NCBI GenBank assembly: GCA_936920625.1
Contig: CAKZHC010000010.1
Span: 1-64,000, forward strand
Direction: 5' to 3'
Source: an uncultured Enterobacteriaceae bacterium
Lineage (GTDB): Bacteria; Pseudomonadota; Gammaproteobacteria; Enterobacterales; Enterobacteriaceae
Length of the DNA stretch: 64,000 nt
Shown here: one piece after another, positions 27,543 through 35,926 of the stretch
How positions within the stretch are numbered: position 1 is the first letter of the stretch
How the letters are laid out: every line of letters begins with the position of its first letter
Program-made: the position numbers and the translations under genes
The notes under the pieces: generated by a model
What the model was told of the DNA's origin: nothing
Seen by the model: the letters and a program-made list of their open reading frames with translations, nothing else
Database searches by the model: none

Positions 27543-28163
27543 AACATATTCCTTAAGTAGCATTGGTGCAGCTAAAACAGCCGCGCCAGAACGGTGGTGA
27601 GAAATTCCTGATATTCGTAAGCGAGAGGATTGCCAGACTCTCCCGCAGTATTATCTGATTTAGTCTCTCTGAGCAGAGTGTACAGTGATGATAATCCGGG
27701 AGGAGGCAGGCATCGTCGCGTGCGCCTGTGTAAGTCAGATAACCCTGCAATAATTGAAGTTTTCTGATTTTTTTATTTGGTCCATAAAATAATCTAAATT
27801 TGATAGTTATATGATTAAAAGTTTCTTTTTTTGAGAACTATGCCTCATCATGTGTATTTAACAGCTGTCGTTTTGTACTATTTCAACGTTTGTGGTAGTG
27901 CCGGAGTTCCCTTCATCAACGGCTCTTTCATAACATGGCGCCGGGTGTTGTCATGTCATAGTCTGTTGCAGGGCTTTCAGGGCGTAGCAGCAGGATAAAA
28001 ATGAGGGAGCTATTGTGTGGGAATGATGGTTGTTATCGGTCAGAAGCGCTGAATTATTGATTCAGGATACTTATTTGCATCATACCGGTTTTGTCATAGT
28101 GATATTGTTAAAGATGACGGTGTGTTGTCAGTGCTCGTGTCAGGCGCCGTAGTGCTGGCGCTG
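27543..28163. other. Intergenic region upstream of gltI
   Basis: About 620 bases lie between the gltI start and the lnt stop. I see no coding frame with family features. It contains T-rich patches (around 27770 and 27825) and must hold the glt promoter, but I cannot place it convincingly. rihA, which lies near gltL in E. coli, is not present here. Confidence 0.5.
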
Positions 28164-29693
28164 TTATCGATTGCGCCGGAGAATAATTAGAGCAGTCAGT
28201 GCTGTAATAAGTGTTAGCAGCCAGACAGACAAATTACCGCTTAAGGCCCAGGGAGTTAAACCACGTGCTGGCGCGACACGTGCTTCCAGTACCTCGCGTG
28301 TAAACTGCGGCAGGATGCTGGCGATCGAGCCATCCGCATTGATTACCGCAGTAACCCCATTGTTAGTACTGCGCAGAAGCGGACGCCCCAGTTCAAGTGC
28401 CCGCATTCGGGCCATCTGAAAATGCTGCCATGGTCCAATAGAGTGACCAAACCAGGCATCGTTTGAGATAGTAAGCAGGAAGTCTGTGTCAGGACGAAAA
28501 TTATCGCGGACCTGTTGACCCAGAACGATTTCATAACAGATTGCCGGTGTAAAGTTATAACCACTGACCTTAAGCTGGGGCTGGATATAAGCCCCGCGGC
28601 TAAAAGAGGACATCGGCAAATTAAAGAACGGTGCCAGAGGACGCAACAACGTTTCCAGCGGGACGAACTCACCAAAGGGAACAAGGTGATGTTTTTGATA
28701 ACGCGCCTGACTCTGATAGTTGTATGGCGTTTCTTCCCCTAATACGATGATAGAGTTGTAGTCGTTAAAATGGTTATTCTGAAGGCGCGAGTCAATAATT
28801 CCTGTTATCAGTGAACTCGCCTGTTGTCGCAGTGTTTTATCAGCGGATTTGAGAAAAGGTTGCTGATTACTTTCCAGATCAGTGATAGCCGATTCAGGCC
28901 AGATAATGATCTGGTCTTTGCCGATAAGCGGGTGGCTCATTGAGGTGTAAATCTCAAGGGTTCTGTGTAGCTGATCAGGATCCCATTTAAGCGACTGAGT
29001 AATATTACCCTGGACCAGAGCAATGTTTACAGTGCGTTCGGGCTCAGTCTGATACCAGCTGATTCGGCACAATGGCCAGGCAGATAACAATAACAACAGG
29101 GCACCCGCTACACTTTGCCAGTGACGTCGTAGCACTCCAAAAACCACCAGACCACTGATTGCCATCATTACAAAAGTGATCCCCCCGACCCCAAGGATGG
29201 GGGCAATCCCTCTTAGGGGCCCGTCTGTCTGACTGTAGCCGAATTGCAGCCATGGAAACCCCGTGAGTACATGGCTGCGTAAGAATTCGGTAACCTGCCA
29301 TAGTACAGGAGCGGCCAGCGCCAGACGGACCTTTGAGCAGGCGGGAAGCAGGCGGCTTAGTAACAGACTGAATAGCATTGGGTAGAGTGAAAGCCATGCT
29401 GCAAGCAGCACCACGAGCAGCACATTGACCGGGGCGGGCATCCCGCCAAACGTGGCAATACTGACGTAAACCCAGTTGATGCCCGTGCCAAAAAGCCCCA
29501 TGCCCCACGCAAAACCAATAGCTGCCGCCTGGACAGGGCGGCGGGAAAGCGTCAGAGCCTGCAATCCTACAAGGGAGATGAAAGCCGCAGGCCAGACGTT
29601 ATAAGGCGAAAAAGCCAGCGTACCGCAGGCACCGGTTAACGCGCCGACTAACAGACGAAATCGCTGCGATTGCAACAGTTGGTTCATTAACAT
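28164..29693 (-). CDS. lnt: Apolipoprotein N-acyltransferase
   Basis: Inner-membrane enzyme adding the third acyl chain to lipoproteins such as LptE before Lol export. It has 509 residues with about six N-terminal membrane spans (GACGTLAFSPYNVWPAAFISL), a periplasmic nitrilase-like domain and a C-terminal span. The catalytic triad is visible: Glu in IIWPESAI, Lys in KHHLVPFGEFVP and Cys in FTPAICYEIV. A second start two codons in is possible. It follows corC by nine bases and belongs to the ybeZ-ybeY-corC-lnt unit. Confidence 0.96.
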   Translation of the reverse strand: MLMNQLLQSQRFRLLVGALTGACGTLAFSPYNVWPAAFISLVGLQALTLSRRPVQAAAIGFAWGMGLFGTGINWVYVSIATFGGMPAPVNVLLVVLLAAWLSLYPMLFSLLLSRLLPACSKVRLALAAPVLWQVTEFLRSHVLTGFPWLQFGYSQTDGPLRGIAPILGVGGITFVMMAISGLVVFGVLRRHWQSVAGALLLLLSAWPLCRISWYQTEPERTVNIALVQGNITQSLKWDPDQLHRTLEIYTSMSHPLIGKDQIIIWPESAITDLESNQQPFLKSADKTLRQQASSLITGIIDSRLQNNHFNDYNSIIVLGEETPYNYQSQARYQKHHLVPFGEFVPLETLLRPLAPFFNLPMSSFSRGAYIQPQLKVSGYNFTPAICYEIVLGQQVRDNFRPDTDFLLTISNDAWFGHSIGPWQHFQMARMRALELGRPLLRSTNNGVTAVINADGSIASILPQFTREVLEARVAPARGLTPWALSGNLSVWLLTLITALTALIILRRNR

Positions 29694-29702
29694 GGCTGAA
29701 TA

Positions 29703-30581
29703 TTATTCGTCCAGAAGCGGTTGTTTTGCGTTTTCAGGAATACGGACATGTACCTGAATGATACGGCGGCTGTCTGCTCCTGCTACTTTAAATTGATAGC
29801 CGTCAATTTCTATGCTTTCTCCACGTGCGGGCAGATGGCCGAATTGCTGCATGACCAGCCCGCCAATGGTATCAACCTCTTCATCGCTGAAGCGGGTTTG
29901 AAAGATATCGTTAAAATCCTCGATTGAGGTTAGTGCGTGAAGGGTGTAGACGTAGCGGCTGAGCTGACGAATATCGCGATTTTCTTCGTTATCGTACTCA
30001 TCCTCTATTTCCCCGACAATCATCTCAAGAATGTCTTCAATCGTTACCAGACCAGCAACACTGCCAAATTCATCAATGACAATCGCCATGTGATAACGCT
30101 GAGAACGAAACTCTTTCAGCATACGGTCAACGCGCTTGCTTTCTGGCACGACGACTACCGGGCGCAATACTTTTTCTATACTAAACGGTTCGGAACCCTG
30201 GCTCATAAAGGGCAGCAGATCCTTAGCCATCAGAATGCCTTCGATATGATCTTTATCTTCTCTGATGACGGGAAAGCGTGAGTGGGCAGAGTCGATGATG
30301 ACACTCAGGCACTCATCCAGACTTTGATCACAGCGCAGCGTGACCATTTGAGAGCGTGGTATCATGATATCGCGGACACGTTGTTGTGCGATATCCATTA
30401 CGCCTTCCAGCATGTCGCGGGTATCAAGGTCAATCAGTTCTTTTTGTCCAAAAGCGCGGATAAGTTCAATGAGCTCATCGCGATTTTTGGGTTCCTCATG
30501 GAAAAGCTGATGCAACAGAAGGGCAAAAAATCCTTTTTTTCGACTGGGTGTGTCGCTGCTCTGAGAGTGATCGTCGCTCAT
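29703..30581 (-). CDS. ybeX: CorC/HlyC family magnesium homeostasis protein YbeX
   Basis: Cytoplasmic CBS-pair protein with a C-terminal transporter-associated domain. It is linked to Mg2+/Co2+ efflux in Salmonella (corC) and to ribosome metabolism in E. coli. The 292 residues contain two CBS motifs (MIPRSQMVTL, then VVPESKRVDRMLKEF), the linker HMAIVIDEFGSVAGLVTIEDILE, and the C-terminal domain with DTIGGLVMQQFGHLPARGE. There are no membrane spans. It lies between ybeY and lnt as in E. coli. Confidence 0.95.
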   Translation of the reverse strand: MSDDHSQSSDTPSRKKGFFALLLHQLFHEEPKNRDELIELIRAFGQKELIDLDTRDMLEGVMDIAQQRVRDIMIPRSQMVTLRCDQSLDECLSVIIDSAHSRFPVIREDKDHIEGILMAKDLLPFMSQGSEPFSIEKVLRPVVVVPESKRVDRMLKEFRSQRYHMAIVIDEFGSVAGLVTIEDILEMIVGEIEDEYDNEENRDIRQLSRYVYTLHALTSIEDFNDIFQTRFSDEEVDTIGGLVMQQFGHLPARGESIEIDGYQFKVAGADSRRIIQVHVRIPENAKQPLLDE

Positions 30582-30699
30582 GGCGTGTTTTATTTTTACC
30601 TCGTTAGTAAAATTGAACTGTCTGATAAACAGACAGGCACAGATAGTCGCTTAACAGCCAGTTGGAGCGGCAGTGTGAACTGGCTTATGTCAGCAGGCA

Positions 30700-31167
30700 T
30701 TATGTTCTCTCTGAAATATAAGGATCACCATACCCGAGAGTACACAAAATTTTTGCTTCCAGCGACTCCATTTCCTCAGCGTCATGTTGTTCGTTATGGT
30801 CATATCCCAGTAAATGGAGGCAGCCGTGGATTACCATATGTGCCCAGTGAGACTCAGGTTGCTTTTGCTGCTCTCTCGCTTCCTGTTCCACAACCTGACG
30901 GCAGATGACCAGGTCCCCTAGCAGTACAGGGTCAATTTTAACCGATGTTTCAAAAGGAAAAGAGAGGACATTTGTTGGCTGATCTTTCAACCGATAAGTG
31001 TGATTAAGCTTACGGCTTTCTGCTTCATCAACGATTCGGATTGTCACCTCACCGACCAAAGATAACTCAGAAAATAGCGCATCCAGCCAGCTTTGAAAAT
31101 CTGTTTTCGCAGGAAGGCCGCTTCGTTGTTCACTAGCGATTTGTAAATCCAGAACAGCCTGATTCAT
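30700..31167 (-). CDS. ybeY: Endoribonuclease YbeY, rRNA maturation factor
   Basis: Zn-dependent RNase involved in 16S rRNA 3'-end maturation and ribosome quality control. The product has 155 residues. The metal-binding motif HGCLHLLGYDH, in the HxxxHxxxxxH pattern, is intact, as is the N-terminal RIVDEAESRKLNHTYR with its conserved Arg. It overlaps ybeZ by four bases (ATGA), indicating translational coupling. The C-terminus ISERT is short, as in relatives. Confidence 0.95.
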   Translation of the reverse strand: MNQAVLDLQIASEQRSGLPAKTDFQSWLDALFSELSLVGEVTIRIVDEAESRKLNHTYRLKDQPTNVLSFPFETSVKIDPVLLGDLVICRQVVEQEAREQQKQPESHWAHMVIHGCLHLLGYDHNEQHDAEEMESLEAKILCTLGYGDPYISERT

Positions 31168-32231
31168 CTGGTATCCTGTGTTGTTGCCTGAGAATTACGT
31201 TTAGATTCGGGCGGCTTCTCGCTGTGCGGTTTCTGACGCTCTTCCCAGGCCTGATAGGCCGTTACAATGCGTGCTACTACGGGGTGTCGCACCACGTCTT
31301 CACTGTGAAAGAAGTTGAAGCTTACCTCACTAACCTCGCCGAGTACTTCTATGGCGTGACGAAGCCCTGATGTCACATTGCGCGGCAGATCAATCTGCGT
31401 GATATCGCCGGTGATAACGGCTTTTGAGTTAAAGCCAATTCGGGTCAGAAACATTTTCATCTGTTCGATGGTGGTGTTCTGACCTTCGTCGAGAATGATG
31501 AACGCGTCGTTAAGAGTACGTCCACGCATATAGGCTAGCGGAGCTACCTCAATGAGGTTGGATTCGATGAGTTTTTCTACCCGTTCGAATCCTAGCATCT
31601 CAAACAGTGCGTCATAAAGTGGCCGCAAATAAGGGTCAACTTTCTGACTCAGATCACCGGGCAGAAAGCCAAGTTTTTCTCCTGCCTCAACAGCGGGCCG
31701 CGTGAGCAGAATACGCCGAATCTTATGATGTTCAAGTGCATCGACAGCCGCCGCAACTGCCAGCCAGGTTTTCCCAGTTCCTGCTGGTCCGATCCCAAAA
31801 CTGATATCGTTATCCAGAATATTGACGAGGTAACGGGCCTGATTAGGCGTTCGGGGCTTTACTACCCCACGTTTGGTTCTGATATTCACTGCGTTGCCAT
31901 AGTCTGGTACACGGGCTGTATTCTGGGCAAGTACCTGGCTCTCTTTTATTGCGAGATGAATTTGTTCCGGCTCTACGTCGGGAATCTGACCACGAACAGG
32001 AGTTGTTTCGACATAAAGATTTTTCAGGATCGTTGTTGCCGCATTAACATGGAGTGCTGGCCCTGTTAATTTGAAGCTGTTATCGCGATGTGTTATTTCA
32101 ATTCCCAGGCGTCGTTCGAGCTGTTTGATGTTGTCATCAAATGGGCCGCATAAATTTCTGAGACGATGGTTATCGGCAGGTTCAAGGGTGATTTCGCGTG
32201 TTTCGGTTATCAAACTAATCCTATGGGTCAC
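31164..32231 (-). CDS. ybeZ: PhoH-like ATPase YbeZ
   Basis: PhoH-family P-loop ATPase that partners YbeY in RNA metabolism. It has 355 residues with an N-terminal KH-like region, Walker A GPAGTGKTWLA near residue 155 and Walker B FIILDEGQNT. The segment ITGDITQIDLP is also typical. The C-terminal tail (RQKPHSEKPPESKRNSQ) is polar and likely disordered. It is the first gene of the ybeZ-ybeY-ybeX-lnt unit and lies about 160 bases from miaB. Confidence 0.95.
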   Translation of the reverse strand: MTHRISLITETREITLEPADNHRLRNLCGPFDDNIKQLERRLGIEITHRDNSFKLTGPALHVNAATTILKNLYVETTPVRGQIPDVEPEQIHLAIKESQVLAQNTARVPDYGNAVNIRTKRGVVKPRTPNQARYLVNILDNDISFGIGPAGTGKTWLAVAAAVDALEHHKIRRILLTRPAVEAGEKLGFLPGDLSQKVDPYLRPLYDALFEMLGFERVEKLIESNLIEVAPLAYMRGRTLNDAFIILDEGQNTTIEQMKMFLTRIGFNSKAVITGDITQIDLPRNVTSGLRHAIEVLGEVSEVSFNFFHSEDVVRHPVVARIVTAYQAWEERQKPHSEKPPESKRNSQATTQDTR

Positions 32232-32390
32232 TCAGGGCCAGTTACATTTTAAATGCGTAACTGAATGATCAGTTACCGGGATATCTCCTTTACTTAAGTA
32301 TTCGTGTCAGTGTCATCCTGTGCAAGCATTGACTGACAGCGAGTGTTAATAAGGATACCATAAAATGACTAAATAGATTTCATATCCAGC

Positions 32391-33815
32391 TCAAGGCTGA
32401 AAGGTGTTAACGCCTGAACTGCTCTCTTTACGAGTGCGGGAAATAACAGCATCAGGTGTTTCAATGACGCGCAGGTTCATCTGATCTTCTGTGCAAACCA
32501 CAACACCACGCAATGAGTTGGGATAGACATCAACAATTTCCACATCAACAAATTTACCTATCATTTCAGGTATGCCTTCGAAATTGACCACCCGATTATT
32601 CGCGGTACGGCCAGAGAGCTCCATCACACTCTTGCGTGAGGTGCCTTCCACCAGAATGCGTTGTATGCTGCCCTGCATGCGGCGACTCCAGGTCATTGCC
32701 TGGTGAGTAATCCGTTGCTGGAGTCTGTAGAGACGCTGTTTCTTTTCTGTTTCTGTAACGTTATCAGACAGCTCTGCTGCTGGTGTGCCCGGACGGGCTG
32801 AGTAGATAAAGCTGTAGCTCATATCAAAATTAATCTCTTCAATAAGCTTCATGGTGTGGTTAAAATCGTCCTCCGTCTCGCCTGGAAAGCCAACGATAAA
32901 ATCGGAACTGATTTGTATATCAGGACGAACCGCCCGAAGTTTGCGAATAATCGCTTTATATTCCAGAGCAGTATGAGCTCGCTTCATGAGTGCCAGAATA
33001 CGGTCGGCACCGCTTTGAACTGGCAGATGAAGGAAACTCACCAGCTCAGGTGTGTCACGGTAGACATCAATAATATCATCAGTAAATTCAATGGGATGGC
33101 TAGTGGTGAAACGGATACGGTCAATACCATCAATAGCAGCGACCAGACGTAATAGTTCGGCAAAACTACAGATGTCATCATCATATGTGGCGCCACGATA
33201 AGCATTAACATTTTGCCCGAGCAGGTTAACTTCGCGCACACCCTGAGCTGCAAGCTGAGCGATTTCAAAGAGAATATCGTCACAGGGGCGGCTTACTTCT
33301 TCACCCCTTGTATAAGGTACAACGCAAAAAGTGCAATATTTATTGCATCCTTCCATAATAGAAACAAACGCGCTTGGCCCACTGGCCCGTGGTTCAGGCA
33401 GCCGATCAAATTTTTCGATTTCCGGGAAACTGATATCAACAACCGGGCTGCGAGTACCGCTCACCTGATTTATCATTTCTGGCAGCCGGTGCAGAGTCTG
33501 CGGACCAAATATAATATCAACAAAACTGGCTCGATGGCGGATATGCTCGCCTTCCTGCGATGCTACACAACCGCCAACGCCGATAATCAGTTCAGGATTG
33601 CGCTCTTTGAGTTCCCTCCAGCGGCCGAGCTGATGGAACACTTTTTCCTGCGCCTTTTCGCGAATCGAGCAGGTATTAAGTAGCAGAATATCGGCCTGCT
33701 CTGCCTCGCTGGTCAGTGTGAAGCCATGAGTGCTGTTTAGCAGATCAGCGATCTTAGATGAATCATATTCATTCATCTGGCAACCCCACGTTTTGATATG
33801 AAGTTTTTTTGTCAT
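32391..33815 (-). CDS. miaB: tRNA-2-methylthio-N6-dimethylallyladenosine synthase
   Basis: Radical-SAM methylthiotransferase that adds the 2-methylthio group to i6A37 in tRNAs reading UNN codons. It has 474 residues. The N-terminal cluster cysteines are in TWGCQMNEYDS, LNTCSIREKA and VGGCVASQ. The radical-SAM cluster is CNKYCTFC. A C-terminal TRAM domain follows (ILVEGTSRKS, then FEGIPEMIGKFVDVEIVDV). It is divergent from ubiF with a gap of about 180 bases that must contain both promoters. Confidence 0.97.
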   Translation of the reverse strand: MTKKLHIKTWGCQMNEYDSSKIADLLNSTHGFTLTSEAEQADILLLNTCSIREKAQEKVFHQLGRWRELKERNPELIIGVGGCVASQEGEHIRHRASFVDIIFGPQTLHRLPEMINQVSGTRSPVVDISFPEIEKFDRLPEPRASGPSAFVSIMEGCNKYCTFCVVPYTRGEEVSRPCDDILFEIAQLAAQGVREVNLLGQNVNAYRGATYDDDICSFAELLRLVAAIDGIDRIRFTTSHPIEFTDDIIDVYRDTPELVSFLHLPVQSGADRILALMKRAHTALEYKAIIRKLRAVRPDIQISSDFIVGFPGETEDDFNHTMKLIEEINFDMSYSFIYSARPGTPAAELSDNVTETEKKQRLYRLQQRITHQAMTWSRRMQGSIQRILVEGTSRKSVMELSGRTANNRVVNFEGIPEMIGKFVDVEIVDVYPNSLRGVVVCTEDQMNLRVIETPDAVISRTRKESSSGVNTFQP

Positions 33816-33994
33816 CAGCTTGCCATTACTAAATCGTAGAAGGAGATTTTGGGCGGATATTGTAATGCTTTGTGGCTGATGTGGCCAGAGCCGGACGTTT
33901 TCGACTGCGTTTTTGTAAAAATCCGTTACACTGCTGAAAATAATCTGTCATGCGTGCTGCCGGAAAAAGCAGCGCTGTACTGGAAGGAGAAATG

Positions 33995-35179
33995 ATGACT
34001 GAAAATCGACCTGTTTGCTCGCAGATCGTGATTGTCGGCGGTGGTATGGTGGGAGCAGCACTGGCTTGTGGTCTGGCACAACGGGGATTTACGGTAACTG
34101 TTGTAGAAGCCGGGGCACCGCCAGTTTTTGACCCTGCATCGTCGCCGGATTTACGTATTTCTGCCATCAGCGCAGGGTCGGTTGCATTATTACAACGACT
34201 TGAGGTGTGGGAGAGCGTTTTGGCTATGCGTGCTTTTCCTTATCGCAGGCTCGAAACCTGGGAGTGGGAACAGGCTGTGGTGGCGTTTGATGCTGCCATG
34301 GTAGGATTGCCAGCGCTAGGCTATATGGTGGAAAACAATGTGTTACAGTTTGCACTGTGGCAACGATTGCAGCAGCTTAAGATATCTGTGATTTCATCCG
34401 CTGTCGTCACCGAATTAACGCCTGACGATGATGGCTGGGGTCTGACTCTGGATGACGGGCGCAGGCTGCACGCCGGGCTGGTTATTGGGGCGGATGGTGC
34501 ATCTTCCCGCGTCCGTCAGTTAGCGGGCATAGATGTAAATTCCCATGAATATGCCCAGCATTGTATGCTGATTAGCGTACAATGCGCACAGCCGCCGGGT
34601 GAGACAACCTGGCAGCAGTTCACCCCGGCTGGTCCGCGCGCACTGTTACCGCTGTTCGATAACTGGGCATCACTAGTCTGGTATGATTCGCCAGATCGCA
34701 TTTATCAATTACAACAGATGACGATGGAACGGCTGGAAGAGGAGATTATTCGCCATTTCCCTAAACGTGCTGGCAGGGTTGTGCCGCTGGCGGCGGGTGC
34801 ATTCCCACTCATAAGACGCCATGCTAGGCGCTATGTTCTGCCGGGACTGGCTCTGGCAGGTGATGCAGCACATACTATTCATCCTCTTGCGGGCCAGGGT
34901 GTGAATCTGGGGTATCGTGATGTCGATGCCCTGATTGACGTATTGACCCGCGCGCGCGACTGCCAGAGAGTATGGACTGATGAAGAGACACTGCTGCGTT
35001 ATCAGCGCAAGCGTCGTTTTGATAATCAGCTGATGCAGAGCGGGATGGATTTGTTCCATGTCGCTTTTGGTAATTCATTAACACTGCCCGGTGTGTTGCG
35101 TAATCTGGCAATGAAGGCGGCCGGATGCAGTGGCCCACTTAAGCGCCAGTTATTAAGGTATTCACTGGGTTTGTGGTAG
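33995..35179 (+). CDS. ubiF: 3-demethoxyubiquinol 3-hydroxylase UbiF
   Basis: FAD-dependent monooxygenase of ubiquinone synthesis that hydroxylates C6 of demethoxyubiquinol. I chose the second of two adjacent ATGs because AAGGAGA lies five bases before it. The longer frame from 33950 has no homology. It has 394 residues with the dinucleotide-binding motif IVGGGMVGAALACGLA, the RRLETWEWE segment, the VIGADGASSRVRQ motif, and LALAGDAAHTIHPLAGQG binding FAD. It is convergent with the tRNA operon, which lies just downstream on the other strand. Confidence 0.95.
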   Translation: MTENRPVCSQIVIVGGGMVGAALACGLAQRGFTVTVVEAGAPPVFDPASSPDLRISAISAGSVALLQRLEVWESVLAMRAFPYRRLETWEWEQAVVAFDAAMVGLPALGYMVENNVLQFALWQRLQQLKISVISSAVVTELTPDDDGWGLTLDDGRRLHAGLVIGADGASSRVRQLAGIDVNSHEYAQHCMLISVQCAQPPGETTWQQFTPAGPRALLPLFDNWASLVWYDSPDRIYQLQQMTMERLEEEIIRHFPKRAGRVVPLAAGAFPLIRRHARRYVLPGLALAGDAAHTIHPLAGQGVNLGYRDVDALIDVLTRARDCQRVWTDEETLLRYQRKRRFDNQLMQSGMDLFHVAFGNSLTLPGVLRNLAMKAAGCSGPLKRQLLRYSLGLW

Positions 35180-35207
35180 TTGGACTGTGGTGGTCTGTTG
35201 ACCACGC

Positions 35208-35232
35208 AAAAAAAAGCCCACTTGCGTGGACT
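35208..35232 (-). terminator. Rho-independent terminator of the tRNA operon
   Basis: On the minus strand AGTCCAC and GTGGGCT form a seven-base stem (one G-U pair) around a GCAA tetraloop. Eight T follow. It lies 15 bases after the end of the last tRNA-Gln gene. In the other direction it may also close ubiF. Confidence 0.88.
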
Positions 35233-35247
35233 TTCTTTATAGTTAGA

Positions 35248-35322
35248 TGGCTGGGGTGCAGGGATTCGAACCCCGGAATGGCGGAATCAGAATCCGCTGC
35301 CTTACCACTTGGCTACACCCCA
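35248..35322 (-). tRNA. tRNA-Gln(CTG)
   Basis: A 75-base gene with encoded CCA, anticodon loop TTCTGAT (anticodon CTG), TTCGAAT T-loop and a seven-base acceptor stem starting TGGGGTG. It is the last gene of the four-tRNA operon and equivalent to glnX/glnV of E. coli. The anticodon is wild-type and not an amber suppressor. Confidence 0.97.
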
Positions 35323-35448
35323 AAAAACATGGCGGGTGGATTGGGCTTAAATTTGTAGACCTGCATTATATATGCCATGATCTGACCAGTTTAGCCTGCT
35401 GACCGGTTCCCCCCGCTGGTTACTGACGACTGAAAGCCATCAGGATAG

Positions 35449-35523
35449 TGGCTGGGGTACCTGGATTCGAACCAGGGAGTGGCGGTATCAAAAACCGCTG
35501 CCTTACCACTTGGCTATACCCCA
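35449..35523 (-). tRNA. tRNA-Gln(TTG)
   Basis: A 75-base gene with encoded CCA and anticodon TTG in a TTTTGAT loop. It differs from the neighbouring Gln gene mainly in the anticodon and T stems. It is equivalent to glnU/glnW. The spacer to the next tRNA is unusually long (about 125 bases), compatible with loss of the metU-glnV part of the E. coli cluster. Confidence 0.97.
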
Positions 35524-35560
35524 TCAGTGCAATAACAATCTATTACATTTGCTACGGAAA

Positions 35561-35645
35561 TGGTGCGGGAGGCGAGATTTGAACTCGCACACCTTGCGGC
35601 GCCAGAACCTAAATCTGGTGCGTCTACCAATTTCGCCACTCCCGC
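35561..35645 (-). tRNA. tRNA-Leu(TAG)
   Basis: An 85-base gene of the long-variable-arm class, beginning GCGGGAG and ending CTCCCGCACCA, with TAG anticodon in the loop TTTAGGT. It reads CUA/CUG-type leucine codons. It is equivalent to leuW in the E. coli metT operon. Confidence 0.97.
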
Positions 35646-35651
35646 AAAATA

Positions 35652-35728
35652 TGGTGGCTACGACGGGAATCGAACCTGTGACCCCAGCATTATGAGTGCT
35701 GTGCTCTAACCAGCTGAGCTACGTAGCC
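35652..35728 (-). tRNA. tRNA-Met(CAT), elongator
   Basis: A 77-base gene, GGCTACG to CGTAGCCACCA, with CAT anticodon. It pairs fully in the acceptor stem, unlike initiator tRNA, so it is the elongator type (metT/metU). It is the first gene of the operon, 33 bases after the presumed -10 element. Confidence 0.96.
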
Positions 35729-35768
35729 ATAGTTACATCGTGCTGTCTTTGTTGACACTGCGGGGCGC

Positions 35769-35797
35769 ATTATCCGTAGTTGGCCTAAAAGCGTCAA
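35769..35797 (-). promoter_or_regulatory. Sigma-70 promoter of the tRNA operon
   Basis: On the minus strand TTGACG and GATAAT are separated by exactly 17 bases. A GC-rich discriminator (GCGCCCC) follows, as in stringently controlled stable-RNA promoters. It lies just upstream of tRNA-Met. Confidence 0.85.
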
Positions 35798-35891
35798 CAC
35801 ATTTTTCCCCTTTTTTACTCTCCATCTGGCTGTTTGCATGGGGAATGAGCAATGCCCTAAAAAATGTGTCGATTTTTTAGCGTGATAAGTC

Positions 35892-35911
35892 GTGCCAGCC
35901 TGAGCTGGCAC
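35892..35911 (-). repeat. Hairpin downstream of asnB
   Basis: A perfect eight-base stem GTGCCAGC/GCTGGCAC with a four-base loop, 16 bases past the asnB stop. A usable T-run is missing immediately after it on the minus strand, so a terminator role is possible but not canonical. Confidence 0.6.
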
Positions 35912-35926
35912 TGAAGACAACCGTAG

